Shown here: one piece after another, positions 12,217-24,823 of the stretch
Layout: the number at the start of each line of letters is the position of its first letter
Numbering within the stretch: the first letter of the stretch is position 1
NCBI RefSeq assembly: GCF_029784155.1
Contig: NC_073691.1
Location: 136,748,255 to 136,812,254 of the forward strand
Direction of reading: 5' to 3'
Source: Uranotaenia lowii
Taxonomy: Eukaryota; Arthropoda; Insecta; Diptera; Culicidae
DNA: 64,000 nt
Made by a program: the position numbers and the translations under genes
Notes under the pieces: generated by a model
Databases searched by the model: none
The model's input: only the letters and a program-made list of their open reading frames with translations
What the model was told of the DNA's origin: nothing

Positions 12217-12223
12217 GTAGGTA
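12209..12223 (+). repeat. RTE 3' tail, TAGG repeats
   Basis: The copy ends in TTAGGTAGGTAGGTAA. This is a tandem-repeat tail typical of the clade, but with unit TAGG where the 1.5-kb and 33.4-kb copies have TAAG, suggesting a distinct subfamily. Confidence 0.75.
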
Positions 12224-14700
12224 ACAAAAGATAGAGCGGACCAATTGTTGCACGATCCAATATATTCTGAAGTTCTGTATGGATCGTGGTATTTTTTTTT
12301 TTTTTCAAATAATTGAGGTCAAATTGTTCGAGAAAAGTTAAAATCGTTACAAAAATGTTTTTTTATGGCGTAAAACCTTATTTGCCGTTGAACGAATCTT
12401 AAGGTGTTGGTTAACAAAACCATTCGAGAAAATCAAGAAATAGTAAATATTTGATATTTTTATAGTCGCTATCGCCATGCTTGTGGTCAGTTTCTCAAAA
12501 AAGCAGAATAAAAATCCATAGTATAAACCGTGGTTTTACAGTAAACACTACCTTCCAATAAGTAAACTTTACAAAAACTCACGTTTTGTTCGTAACTTCG
12601 TATCTTGTTAAGCAAAAAAAGATAGGTATATGAATTTTCTCAACAGAACACAAAAATTCCCACAACCCATTCCACTGAAACTTTTGTCCAATTCTCTTCC
12701 CACTGTCATCCATGCAGGACTCGAGTTTCACACTTAGTTTGGCTCTCTCATTGTACCTGCGAAGCAGATCAAAAATTGCTGACAAAGTAGGGAGAAGTAA
12801 ATTATCTGCCGTTAAATTGGATTTTTGTCTTCTATGATGTCAGTTTTTCTCCCCTCCCAACCACCGAACGGAAAATCCACCGGAATGTCTATCACTAGCT
12901 GGACTGGGGAGGAGGCAGACTTTTCATGACAATTTATTTTTCGTTGGCCATCCCTCTCGGATTCCTGGCCGTACGTAATGTTTTTGGAAGATTGGAACCG
13001 GGTGTAGCGAGATAGGGAATCCGAAAGAAGTGCTTGTTTAGCGAGACTTTTGATTGCAAATTAATTAAACTTTTGTAATGATGATACCGTTAGGAGGAAG
13101 ACATGAAAGAAATAAAAAATAAACATGCAACCGAGTGGTATAACATATTAAACTTTCCCATGGTTATTTAGAAAAATTTATTCCCACGCAATATAAATGC
13201 TACTGTAGACACCTGATTGAATCAGTGTAAGATTTATTTGTCAGCGAATTGCAGTTCCGTTTAAAAAATAAGTATTCAAGGGCTATGACCCTCTCAGACT
13301 ACAATAAATAATTACTGTTTATGAAAAACTATTTGATCAAGGGATTGTTTTCTTGAGAGATACACCAAACATGAAATTAATGCTGAATAATATCAGTTAT
13401 CTTAAACATTACTTCAGAATAATGCACTACATCGAATTTCTTTCACGCGTTTCCACAAAAACGTATCATCATACTATTGGGAAGTCAATGTTGCGCCACC
13501 CTGCAAAAAGTACCTACCTGTCACAATTCATCGGTCGTGTTTGAAGATCACGGCGAAAAAAATATAGCTGCCACTTGAATGCGGACATTATTTGCTCTCA
13601 ACGGATCCACACTTCACATCACAGTCCAGGCGCAATCGGGCGAAAAAGAATCAAGAAGCAATTCCGATGCTTTTGATATGGGCCATTTTTCATCATCAAA
13701 TGGTGGATTGTCCACTTGTTGTCGGTTGTGATTCTTTTTTTTTATTTCATCCAGCATCACAATTTGGGGCCAATCTTGGTAGCTAAAAATGTCGAGGCTT
13801 GAAAGTCGAGTGGGAAATTTCTAGATTGGAACAAGTGATTGTATATACTTTGTGGTTTTTATTTCACCGGATGTACTAAGTTTGTTGAATAAGCTGAGAT
13901 TGATTAGGTGGTGGTTTCCATCGTCAAGAAGATTGTCTTTGGTGTTGGGTTATCTGTTATTTTTTATTGGAACATTGTTTAATTTGAGAATAACAAAAAG
14001 CTTCTGACTACTTTGTGCAAGATTTATGAATCACAAGTTTAAGAGCTATGGGAAAGTATGGAACTGGCGTATCTGAGAACAATTTCTATCAACATTTATC
14101 AGTTGTTGACGGAAATAGCGCTATCTTTGTTTGCCGTCATTGTAAAGACTTCAAATTTTGTAGAGTGTTAGTTGGATAGTTGAACTAAATTGTGTGAAAT
14201 TTTCAAGAAAAAATATCAACCGAGAGAGAAATGGCAGCTTGTTGAAGTTGGAAGTGGGTGCGCAGCTTCACGCGATTTCATTCTTTTTTGAACGCAACTG
14301 TAAATACGATAAAGAATAATCATGGGCCGCACATTATAGGTGCAGATATACGAAAACGAGTTTAAATAACATTCATTTGATATAATCTGTAAAATGGCCG
14401 GACTTCAACCAGAGCGAACTGAGTGAGAATTTCATGTAATTCATATACCAGATCGAAAAAGCGAATATAGTTGACTGAAATTAATTCCTTGGATTATAAA
14501 CTGTCGATTCTGGTTCATAAACTTCAAAAATTTCGACTCTAGATGGGAATATTTACACATTAGGTTCAAGTACCTCGAAAAAATGTTGTTGGCGTTCAGT
14601 TCGGTCTGGTCGAATCCCGACCAAATAATATACGACTGCTGGTTGTCTGGGGTTAAGACCTGATTTTGGATTTTAATCAATCCCGTCTCATCCTGTCCAA
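12224..14700. other. gene-free AT-rich stretch
   Basis: I see no gene or clear repeat boundary. There is a poly-T run at about 12291-12305. A slightly more GC-rich patch lies at about 12.64-12.97 kb. Short open frames are unsupported. Confidence 0.5.
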
Positions 14701-14924
14701 TCATTGTTCTTTATACACATTACCAGGGCTGTCCGCCACCATATGAGTCGTGAAGCTGTGACTGTGGAGACTCCGTCATACTCACTTGATTGCTCCTCAG
14801 AAGAGTTCCTCTCCGTTTGGCGGTCACTCATCCCCCAGTTGTGTGAAGTTAAAATAATTTTAAAGTCAAGAATTCACCAATCGCATACAAACAACCGAAG
14901 ACGAACACGAATTGCATTTATTGG

Positions 14925-15245
14925 TAGTATTGCTCCAGCCAGCAAGCCCATTTTTTTATTGCTCCCTGCCAGCAAGTCGTTCAATTAGCAACCGAACTGG
15001 AAACGCACTTATTATTTTGACCCTTATTCTGCGCCGCGCGTGAAGTGATGATAGTCGAGTCACCTTACCGTCTCGGGACTCTAGTCAGCTTATTTTGATA
15101 TTCGGTGCGACCCTGGAATCACCCACGTCACCCGAGTCACCCAAAGCAGCTCCTGGAATCGAGTGACTCGGGTGACGCGACTATTGTCACCTCACGTGCG
15201 GCGCAGAATAAAGCCTAATTTGCTCCTGCCAGAAAACCCGTCAAC
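14925..15245. repeat. repeated TGCTCC-GCCAG words around a MITE
   Basis: The phrase TGCTCC(c)(t/a)GCCAGcAAg appears at about 14932, 14959 and 15222. The third copy lies on the other side of the 15027-15208 MITE. They are likely remnants of one short dispersed repeat into which the MITE inserted. No function can be assigned. Confidence 0.4.
15027..15208. mobile_element. palindromic TA-flanked MITE (182 bp)
   Basis: Left end TTCTGCGCCGCGCGTGA and right end the near-exact reverse complement (TTCTGCGCCGCACGTGA), with pairing extending about 40 bases per side. TA lies on each side (15025-15026 and 15209-15210), as expected for Tc1/mariner-type insertion. The centre holds GGGTGAC/GTCACCC words that also pair, so nearly the whole element can fold into one hairpin. 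It has no coding capacity. Confidence 0.8.
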
Positions 15246-15277
15246 ACGTTCGTCGCCATGGGACCCATAAACGGGTG

Positions 15278-15343
15278 ACGGCTCTCTTACTCAAGAGTAG
15301 TGACTGTGAGTATTGAGCTTCCGTCATTTGAGTACGGAGCCGT
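15278..15343. repeat. short imperfect hairpin
   Basis: ACGGCTCTCTTACTCAA at 15278 pairs imperfectly with TTGAGTACGGAGCCGT ending at 15343. The inner sequence GTGACTGTGAGTATTGAG resembles GTGACTGTGGAGACTCC at about 14757, so this may be the edge of the same short repeat family. Confidence 0.45.
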
Positions 15344-15620
15344 AATGTTGATAAATTTATCTGATAAATTAATCTGATGAATTAATCTAGCTTAACACGA
15401 TGATGAGATTTTTGGTACAAAAGTACGATGAAAAGGTTAAAAGAAAGTACAGCTTCAAATGCTAAATATGTATAATTGTAAAATGAATTGTTAAAATTGA
15501 ACTACAATGCCAACAGACTAAACAAAAATTGAAACGAGAGCGAATGAGCCTTGATAAAATCATCAAATCATAGCTCAAATTCTCCTTTAGAAATGTATGT
15601 ATCAGGAAATGCCTCCCTCA

Positions 15621-17335
15621 CAAGTACACCATCGTACCAAACACAATCATGGATCGACCACGTTTTGATAGACAGCCGGCACTTCTCGGACATCATCGAC
15701 GTCAGAACCTGTCGAGGCGCCAACATCGAGTCAGAACATTATCTGGCGATGGTGAAGTTGCACCCAAAAACTCTCCGTAGTGAGTAATATACGAAACGAC
15801 GCTCGCCTCGATTAAATATTGAACAACTGAAGTAACCCAGAAATCGCTCGAAGAAGCGCTGTCGGCAGAGGGCGAACTGGATGAAGCCCCTCTCGAGGAC
15901 TGTTGTGATACTATCCAGACAGCTATCAACAGCGTTGCGGGTCATCGGGAGTGTGGAACGAACACGACGGAGCGAATGAGTTGATGAGGAGTGTAGGAAG
16001 GTGATGGACGAAGAGAACGCCGCGCGGGCGGCAGTAATGTAGAGAAGCACCCTTGGAAAGGTGGAAAATCACCAACAACGGAAGAGGCAGTGAGTCCAAA
16101 TTTTCTAGGAGAAAAAGCGCCGCGTGGGGGTAAGGAATTCGAAGAACTGGAGCAGCTACATCATTCGCAGGAAACATGAAAATTCTATTAAAAGCTCAAC
16201 GCATCCCACGAAGGCTTCAGCCGCAAGCCGAAATGTGCCGAGATAAGGACGGAGGTTACCTGACGACAATCGTGAGGTGATCAAAAGGTGGAAGCAGCAC
16301 TTCGATGAACACTTGAAAGGTGCACATGCAGAAGACCAACACTATGGGGGAATTGGCATTTTCAACGACGTTGAGGAGCTACACCCAACGTTGAGAGAAG
16401 TTATGGTCCAGATTTGGGACACAGAACAGCTACCGGAGGAGTGGAAGGCGGGGGTAATATGGACTGTGAGAACTACCGAACGATCACTGTCTTCAATGCC
16501 GCCTACAAAATGTTGTTACAAAATGTAGATTGACCAAGGCGACGATGGATGGATCTCTATGCTGTGTGCAGATTTCCGGTGAACTGTCGAGTTTGATTTG
16601 CATTGCGCAGTGGGCTTCAACAAGGCGATATCCTGCATGATGTTCAACGTGGTGCTTGAAGGTGATATTCGATGAGCAGTGGGCGAAATGCGGGGCATGA
16701 TTTTCAACACATTCAGTCAACTTCTCTGCTTTACCGACGACATTGAGATAGTCGGCTGATCATCTGCGGTGGTGGAGGAAATCTACCGCAAACTGAACCT
16801 GGAACTGGGTTGATGAATAATACGTCCAAGACAAAATATATGCTGGCCTTCGGGTCCGAGACCGACCGAGCCCGCTTGTCCAGTAATAACAAGGTCACGG
16901 TCGTCACCTACTCTGGACTCTACAAGCAACTACGGTCGAGATGAAATAGCCTTCGCACAAAGTGTAACCTGTACACGACGCAAATTAGACCGGTTGTCAT
17001 CTAAGGGCCTGAGACGTGGATATTGCTCGAGGACGACCTGCGTACACTCGGAGTATTCGAGCGACGAGTGTTAAGAACTATCTTTGGCGGCGTGCAGGAT
17101 AACGGAATGTGGAGGCCATGAATGAACCACGAGTTTGCGAAACTCTACGGAGAACTCAGTATCCAGAATGCGAGAAAGCCGGACGACTGTCCTGCAAAAT
17201 AGGAGTTCGCTGCGACAAGCAGAGGCGCAACGAGTGAGGTGATCAGATCAAGTGGAGCGTGATCTGGTGAATGTGAAATGCCCGAGAAATTTTAGAACGG
17301 TTACCATGGACCGAGTGAATTGAAGGAATATTGTT
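15621..17335 (+). pseudogene. second non-LTR retrotransposon, heavily decayed
   Basis: Plus-strand fragments of a different endonuclease/RT retrotransposon appear in order. They are [21 protein letters not shown] (endonuclease C-terminal region, 15.65 kb), MIKRWKQHFDEHLKG (16.28 kb), an RT region with a LQQGDIL motif (16.62 kb), NTSKTKYMLAFGSE (16.82 kb), GPETWILLEDDLRTLGVFERR and NGMWRP followed by MNHEF (17.0-17.12 kb), and PDDCPAK (17.18 kb). Stops and frameshifts are frequent, and motif A and part of the palm are missing. The 3' end is A/T-rich with AAATAA-like repeats at about 17.36 kb. It is RTE-like in layout but distinct in sequence from the four RTE copies; the clade is uncertain. 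Confidence 0.75.
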
Positions 17336-17399
17336 TATGTCGTTAGACGAAACATCATTTAAATAAATTTAAATAATAATTGTAAAATAAAAAAAAACG

Positions 17400-19400
17400 C
17401 AGTGGTATTTCAAGTAAAAAATCATACTTGCTATTGCTATGGCAAATCCTAGCATTCAAAATCAGTTGGTAGTTTTCCTCTACATGCTATGGCCATGAAA
17501 AGCCGTTGGACTGTAGGGGCGGCGCTTGGAAAACTAACCACCGATGGGACTCATTCCCCTCATGGGAGTGAGCCTCTCCTAGACAACCTCTGTTGTTGTC
17601 TCACCGGTGGAGGCAAGTCCTCGGACTGTACCAGGGGCCAAGGCCGGTCGATCACCGTCACCACAGTGATCGCGCACTAAACTCTTCTAAGGGGTGTTAC
17701 AAGTTAGCCTCAGCTAACAGTGGATTATGGCTAACTTTTAAGTCGAGAAATGGCATAGAAGCTCACCAAAAATTTGAGCACACCTCACTTGCTTGAAAAT
17801 AAGCATCAGGAAAACAATTTTCTGGAAATAATATCGAGAAGGAATAATCCATCAGCTCTCGGACAACTGCTTCCGGTAGAAAGCAGAATTGATCGGTACG
17901 GTAAACAGTCGAGAACGTCGGTGTTATTCCACTCGCCAAATCATCACGAAAATTAATTCGTGTATTGTGAAATTTATCCGAGTTGGATCGGCAAGAAAGC
18001 CAGAAAAGATCGAGTGATCGGGAGTCACGTAAAACCGTGATTTATAGTCGTTTGCGCATTCAAGAAAGTGTTCTTCGAGTTGCATGCTGCATGTCATTGA
18101 CCTCGTCGAAACTTCTTGAGGGCCGAACGTTCACCGATCACGAAATGAAACATCCGATAATAAGTGGATCTGCGTAAACTCCAACTAGAACACCATAAAT
18201 TTACCGTCTACCGATAAGTGAACGAAGCATTTAACAACGAGTGACCTGCATGAATGTAAGGAAAGCAGAATTCATAACAAATCCTCATCTAAATTATTCC
18301 ACGTATTCTCCAGACTTAAAGTCACCAGAAGTGACAATAACAAAAAGACACGAAGAAGAAGGGCCCTGTAGCCATCGTCTCGAGCGGCAAAATAAGCTCC
18401 GTGCATCATAACGGCCTTCTCTGTGAAGTAAGTTAAAATCACAAACTCACATTTCTTGGCCTAACACATTTTGTTCAACCTACACTATAGGGCCGTTTTT
18501 GGGAGCTTGAGATACTTCTTCCAGCGCTCAAGCTGAATCTTCGAACTCCAACAACAATTCCGAATCGTCGAATTCCAACAATTCCGAAATCGTGGCTGTG
18601 CCGAAAGCTGAGAGCAGGAAGGGACGCAGAGGTGGACGATTATCGAATCGTAGGAATTGTCGTGATTGCATGAGAGCGACGTCATCAGTCCAAGCACTTT
18701 ACGTTCTTCTTTGGAAAGTTTGGGCAAGGCGATAGGGAGAAGTTTGGTGCATGCGAACTTCCAATTGTAAGAGGAAAATTGGTACAGACGGACACGTAGA
18801 GCACAGTGCATGCGAGCTTCGTGTACATTGTCGGAAAATTGCGCCAAATAACCAGCATAGAGCAGCTAGCAGGAGAGCGAGGTGCGAATCGCCCACTAGT
18901 AGCGAGAGACGGGAAAATCGAGAGAGATTTAACCAGCGCGGTCGAATCAGCAGCTAACGCGCTAGTTGAAGTGAAACAACAGCAGCAGGTATCACGATCG
19001 CGCCCAAGCGCATTCGAATATTGCCCCGGTAGCGGAACACCGTCGATGGCGATAAATTGACTGCTTGCCATTACTGATCGATGTGTTTGTGTGTAGTACG
19101 TAAGTTAAAAGTAGCTTTAAGTAAAATCTTAGTAATTGTAAGAAAATGTGGATTTTGCATGAATATAATTGAACCTTCATGAACATGCAATCAAACCTTC
19201 GCATTTGCGCTATTTGGTAATTTGAGTACCTCAAAATCATTGAGAGTGCTTTAGCCGGGCTTAGACGAAAATACTACGGGGCTCATTTTTCAGAATAGAC
19301 TATGAGGTTAGATAAAACCGAATAGCCACGGATAAGGCGAATAGCCAACGAGTTTGCTTAGGTTTTTGCAAGCAAACAAAATATCGTTATAGGGGGGCTC
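17400..19400. other. unassigned GC-richer stretch
   Basis: Two patches (17.48-17.70 and 18.5-19.06 kb) are more GC-rich than average and carry overlapping open frames on both strands. Examples are 18685-19071 minus and 18806-19060 plus, the latter with a Q-rich end. None shows a motif I can name. The stretch lies immediately inside the probable LTR at 19401-19766 and may be decayed interior of that retrotransposon, but no gag or pol motif supports this. Confidence 0.3.
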
Positions 19401-19766
19401 TGATAAGAGCCGATTGGATCGGAAGCAAACGAGGAGGAATCACAGAGGAACAACACTTTATTACTGCTGGAACATTCTAGACTTTATTTCTCTTTCTCTT
19501 ATTTACACGTATAAGAATAGTTTCCTTTCCTCGGGTGGTCTTAGAGAAGGCCACTGCTGGCTGACTCTTCTCTTTCTTCTTTTTCGATCTCCCTAGATCG
19601 ATGTTGCCTCGATGGTGGTTGAATAAAGACTGGCTGTGCAACGCGCGGGAGCGCGTGTTTTTATACCTTCGTCACGTCGGCTGCTGCTCGCTGATTGGCT
19701 GGCGCTCATCTCGCGTTCTTCACCTCCCGCTCTCTTCTCAGTCCGTTTGTCGGACTGAACACTACA
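19401..19766 (-). mobile_element. probable LTR (minus strand)
   Basis: Read on the minus strand the segment begins TGTAGTGTTCAGTCCG and ends TCTTATCA, i.e. TG...CA ends. It contains, in the order of an LTR, a TATAAAAA box (19658-19665 on the plus strand as TTTTTATA), a start-like CAGTC, and an AATAAAG polyadenylation-like signal (19456-19462, plus CTTTATT). The first bases form a small hairpin (CAGTCCG/CGGACTG). Flanks do not match as a short duplication, so it is not a clean solo LTR; the interior would lie toward lower coordinates. Family not determined. Confidence 0.5.
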
Positions 19767-19826
19767 TTTACCTAAATCTCTAATTTTGAGAAATTAAATA
19801 ACCATGTTTTACCTAAGAATCAAGCA

Positions 19827-20280
19827 AGCGCCAATGTGGTCTAGCGGATAGGCTGGTGCGAGTCTGGTTTTGGTATGCCAGGCGTACTGGGTTCGATTCC
19901 CGGTATCGGCAACAAAACTTTTGGGTTCGAATCCCATTAGTGGCCGACAGGTAAGATGAGTCTCCTCATATAACTGACTATATAAAAAAAAGTTCAATCA
20001 GTTGCCAGCTGGCCAGGTATATACACGGATGCCGGAATACCTGTAAGTAAACTAGCCCACCTGATTGACTCGTTCTTCCAAAATAAACCTACATCAACAC
20101 AATACATCCACTACATAACAGTTCATACGAAGCCATGGGGTCCGTGTATGGTGTACGCGCTGCATTGAAGATTTGTCGAACTTAATAATCTAAAGAATGC
20201 ATGTGAACTCATACTCAGGCAGAAAGAAACTGCGGTGAATCCGTGCACCCATGGTGGATAACCAACATACATACAACATA
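19827..20280 (+). mobile_element. tRNA-headed SINE (454 bp)
   Basis: The 5' end holds a pol III A box (TGGTCTAGCGGATAGG, 19837-19852) and a B box (GGGTTCGATTCCC, 19889-19901) at tRNA-like spacing. A second B-box-like word GGGTTCGAATCCC follows about 35 bases on, suggesting a partly duplicated head. The tail is CATA/ACATA repeats. A near-perfect direct repeat of about 24 bases (CATGTTTTACCTAAGAA plus TCAAGCA) lies at 19803-19826 and 20281-20305, a long target duplication made by LINE machinery. A diverged minus-strand copy is at 50412-52161. Confidence 0.9.
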
Positions 20281-20305
20281 CATGTTTTACCTAAGAATTC
20301 AAGCA

Positions 20306-23300
20306 CGTGTTTAAGATGGTGGCTTCGAACAAGGAGAGTCAGTTTGATACTCCTGCCTGGCCTAAATTACAATGTTTTCATGATTTTTTTTCTATTTACT
20401 GTTTTGGAAACATCGTGGCGTGATTAAATTTTGGTTTTCAGACAACATTTAGCTAAAATCATTCATTTTTACTTTTTTCGAAGCGTAAAAAAATAAATCG
20501 AAAAATCATGCTTCGGAAAAAGGCTCTAGACCAGCTATCAAATGCTCGAAATCAATTTTACTTGGTGTCTAAGTATGTTTAAGTTAGGAACTATATGTTG
20601 CATGTATGAATATATTTTTTGATTGTTTCAAATCATGACCAAACAAAATATATAAAATTGGTATAAAAACCGTTCTTTTCGATGTCCACTAGAATCTAAG
20701 CTAGCCACCAATAAAAATGATAGTTAGACTGGTCTGCAAAATAAAAACGGTTGCTAATTCTGTTCAAGTGAAAATCTTCCATTATACCTGATAAGAAATC
20801 GTGACTAAAAGTGCGAAAAATATGTTTAAAATGTTACTTCAAAAACCTCTTTGTATGCTTCTTAAAGAAACAAAAAACATTCTCACAAACCTGGTGTACA
20901 TCCAATAAATCAATCTATCCAGATGCACTCATTTTTTTCGAAACGTAATTCAGACGTGGAGAAATAATTTTCTGTTCAGAATTAGCGTTTTAAACCTGCT
21001 AATACACACACGTTTTTCGGCTCCCCCTTAACATCAATAGACCCATCCAATTTGTTATGATATTTAACCGCGTAGAAACCACAAATCATCTTTTCAACCA
21101 ACTGTTACTGGTCGGAATCGGAGCTTTTGAAATCTGGATAAATATTTATTTCGACTGTTGGCTGCCCCGTTTGGCGGTTTTGCTTTTCTCATTCTTTAAA
21201 CAGAAACATTGTTTTCGACCCGTTTCAGATGCTTATTAAGCCGACAATTGAGGCACGGATTTGACTGCTCTTTGCTCAAACAATCCTAACAAGCTCGATT
21301 AGCTCCTGAGAGATTTTATTTTTTCTAAACTCAAAAGATGAACCGCAATTGTTCATCCTTGTTATAGGAATTTTATGAACTGAACATATGTCTGACATAC
21401 AAACCATGCATGGATAATATTTTTTTAAACAGTTATTAAGATTCATCAAACACACTTACCGGTGTCGAAGATTTGGAGATTTCCAATTAAGATTAGAATA
21501 CTCCTCTTGCGTTTTATTTTCAGGCAGCGAATAAAATAAATATATTTATGAGTAGTTTGAAAACAATGATTGTTTTTATGATATTTTTAAGTATCGTAAA
21601 TAAACTGAGGTAACTCAGATCATTTTTTTTGTCATTCATTGTAGAATATCTTGGAAAAGGTTACTTTTTCGTAGCACGAGCATCTAAAAGTTTTGAAACA
21701 TTTTGAGGTAAGGAGTAAGGAGTATAAAACATGATTGCAGTATATTTAAACGACATGAGTGGCTACAATAAAATGTTTATCACAAAACCAAATTTTATGT
21801 TTTGGGGTAACTTTGATCAGCATGATTGCAACAAATCCCAAAATATTCAAAACTGTAATATTGGTGCTGTTTTTTACGTTTTATTTCAAAAACATTTACA
21901 ATAAAAAAATGGAAAATGATGCTGCATATATTTAGGGCGCAAAAATAATAAACATTGCTAAATATTTTTAACAACAAATAAAAAATGAAATTTTACCTTC
22001 ATTAGGGCATTAGGCTCTCCCAATTTTCCTATTTAATTTTTTTCTTCAAAGTAAACCATTTGATAGGAGAAGGCTTGATAGGCGTGTCCGTTTAAAATTG
22101 CGAAGTTGCTTTTTAACGCCCGTTGGAACTAATAAAAAACTTTAAAGTTTACAAAAAATACAACAGAAATTTTGTCAAACCATTGAGCTGTACAAAAAGA
22201 CTTGCAACCCTTTGATAGCTACTTCATTTGAAAATAAAAATGAGAATTTTGCAACAAGTAGATTGTGTTTCTTCATACCAACTTTAAAGTTCTAAAAAAG
22301 AAGAAACAGAAACCAAAATAGTACTTTGAAGCTTTACTCGACTGAACTTAAAATAAATCGATGTTCCATGGACCTCGAAATGGATTTTGAACAGTAAAAA
22401 AGTTCCACAGAACTTTTGTACAGCTCTATGTGAACTTATGAGTTCGTTCCTTTTAGTGATATTCGAACTTTTGGTTGCTTGGTATGTAATACAAATTACT
22501 ATGCATTATACAACCATCACTTTGTATTAAAATTTTCAAGAAAAAAAGATTTTTTTTTCTCACTCACGCTCGAAACTATCTCAAATGAGCTCAAATTTGG
22601 CCAGAGTACTTAACCATTCGTTTCATAAAGTAACAAATTTGCAACAATTAATGTATGGAAAAGTGAAAAATCGTATTTTATTTTAATTTTTTTTTCTTGA
22701 TGTACTCATCATTTCCAACTGTAAAAAATAATTTTTACGGAAAAATAAAAAATCATGAAATGAAGGGTTAAATATGAATGATGATCGAGTCCCGTTGTGA
22801 ACAGCGAAAAAACGCGAAAAGTACAGAAGTGCAAGGTGTTCTAATTTGTTGTTCAACAACATTTTAAATGTTCTGAATTTTGGAAAATGGTCAAAAAATG
22901 TACTGAATTGTCCTGATTTAAAAAAATAAAAATAAAATTCAATTTGTAGAAAGGAGAGCTTTAAGTTTTCTTAATGAGAATTAAACCGTGCAGAGTATTG
23001 TGATTGCTGTTGTAGTTCTGGCGATCCATCATTATTTTTATTTCATTGCTCAGGTAGCTCGTGTTTATTGTTGGAAAACTATCTTGATTTTAATAAATTC
23101 AACTATACATTTAGGCAAAGAACGGTGCTGGTGATTTTTTTTATCTAAGCTTTCGGCGATGTGGCCAGGTATTTTATTTTTCTATGGATCAAATGGAGCT
23201 TCTCTTATAATAAAGGATTTCTAGGTTCAAATGATGACTTCGTTTGAGTTTCGGCTATATTTATACAATGTGAGCAGAGCTGCATATTCTTTTTATCAAT

Positions 23301-24412
23301 CTAGTGGTGTCCTGAAAATTCCTAATATTTTTTCGCTGTGTCCAGATTTAGGACCAAAGCACCTGGCATCTCTCACTGCAAGCCCAATTTTATTTTGAAA
23401 AAAAAAGCTGGAGCCATCGATTGACATACTGCGCGAATTTAGTTGCGTACCCAATACAAACACGTTGTGCATCGAATTCTTTGCATTCCATTGTAAAAAA
23501 AGTAAAATGTAGCTAAACACAAACGACCGCCCTGCGGGCTCACCTCACGTGGTGCTCAGTGGTTCTTCGCAAACAAATAATCACCGTAACCTAAGGTTTA
23601 GGAACCCAAGAGGTCACCAACAAAAAAAAAATTCTCTCGAGAATCACCGCAAGAAAATCAATTGCTGGAAAAATGCTGCCCAAGGCATCATTGCGCGAAT
23701 CCAATCGGCTGCTTACGGCTGACGAAATTCGTCCATAGAAAATCACGAGGTGTTAAATTAAAAATCAAACTTATTTCCCCGTTTTCGAACGTTTTCCCAT
23801 AAAGTCGATCATATTGACCGAAGACGTTCGAGAGAAAAAACCGCGGGTGGTCTCAAGCAAAACGTGTCGTTTTTCCAAACCATTAGGGAGTGTGGCGAAA
23901 CCATCTCATCCCGATATGCATTTGATGGAACGACTTTTGATATCTTTCCGATGAGAAAAAAAAGCCTCACACTATACAGGTAGAACCAATCGAATCGTCT
24001 CAAGGGGGAAGAGTGCTTCGGTATTCCGGCCAAGGGGAAGCAACAATTGGACGCAGTTGGAAATGTTGTTGGTGGGTCGTCTTTTTGTGCCCCTATTGGA
24101 CTCTATTCTGGACACAATTTAGTTACCTTTCGATACACTTTGTTGACCGAAAAATTGGAGACACGGCCCGCGGAAAGGTTTGATTCAAGCGGTTGCTTAT
24201 TAGAGCAGATAAGATGGGTCCGTTGGCATAGAAATCTGTAAAAGATAAACTGTTAGTTTTATGTACAGCCATCGTAGAAGTTTGAAAAACTGAAAAAAAA
24301 TCATAATTTTATTTTACAAATGATTCCCGAAGAGTTTTTAAATGTAACTATCGTATGTTATTCCAAAGACACATTTCCAAACAACCCAATAAATGCTTAT
24401 TTATCTGATACT
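20306..24412. other. gene-free AT-rich stretch
   Basis: About 4.1 kb with no supportable gene. The open frames are short and low-complexity. The interval contains a few polypurine or polypyrimidine runs and no inverted-repeat boundary that I could confirm by eye. Confidence 0.5.
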
Positions 24413-24823
24413 AGCTGACCCGGTGTGCTTTGCTACACCTTTCAAAATCGAATGATATTTTAAGAATTTATTCAAATTTTTATTGTTTTGTTGGCATTAT
24501 TTTAGATCAAATTATAACATAATTCATAAGCAATCGTTATAAAATGAGAGCTGCAGCTGGAGGTTCGGATTGCAACACAAAAATAACTTAAACTAATATT
24601 CTGAATCTTGATCTATAAATTTGTGTTAAAGATCTGATAATTTCAATCCGGTTCTATAAGCTTCGCCCTAAAAAAGGAGGGTCTCAAATTAATCGTACGC
24701 AAACAATCCAACTGATAAAATATGGTTGTTTTTGCTTGATATGTTCTGGATTTATGCAAAATAAATCCAGAACAGATAAGGGAGCCCCCCCCCCCCTCCC
24801 TGCTGAATGAAAATCGTAATCTT

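Noticed and set aside
18685..19071. Possible gag protein on the minus strand next to the LTR
   Set aside because: The position is right, but there is no zinc knuckle, no gag-like motif and the composition is that of a frame shadow. Left unassigned.
19837..19915. Functional tRNA gene
   Set aside because: A and B boxes are present, but a second B box, a long non-tRNA body, a target duplication and a second diverged copy show a SINE.
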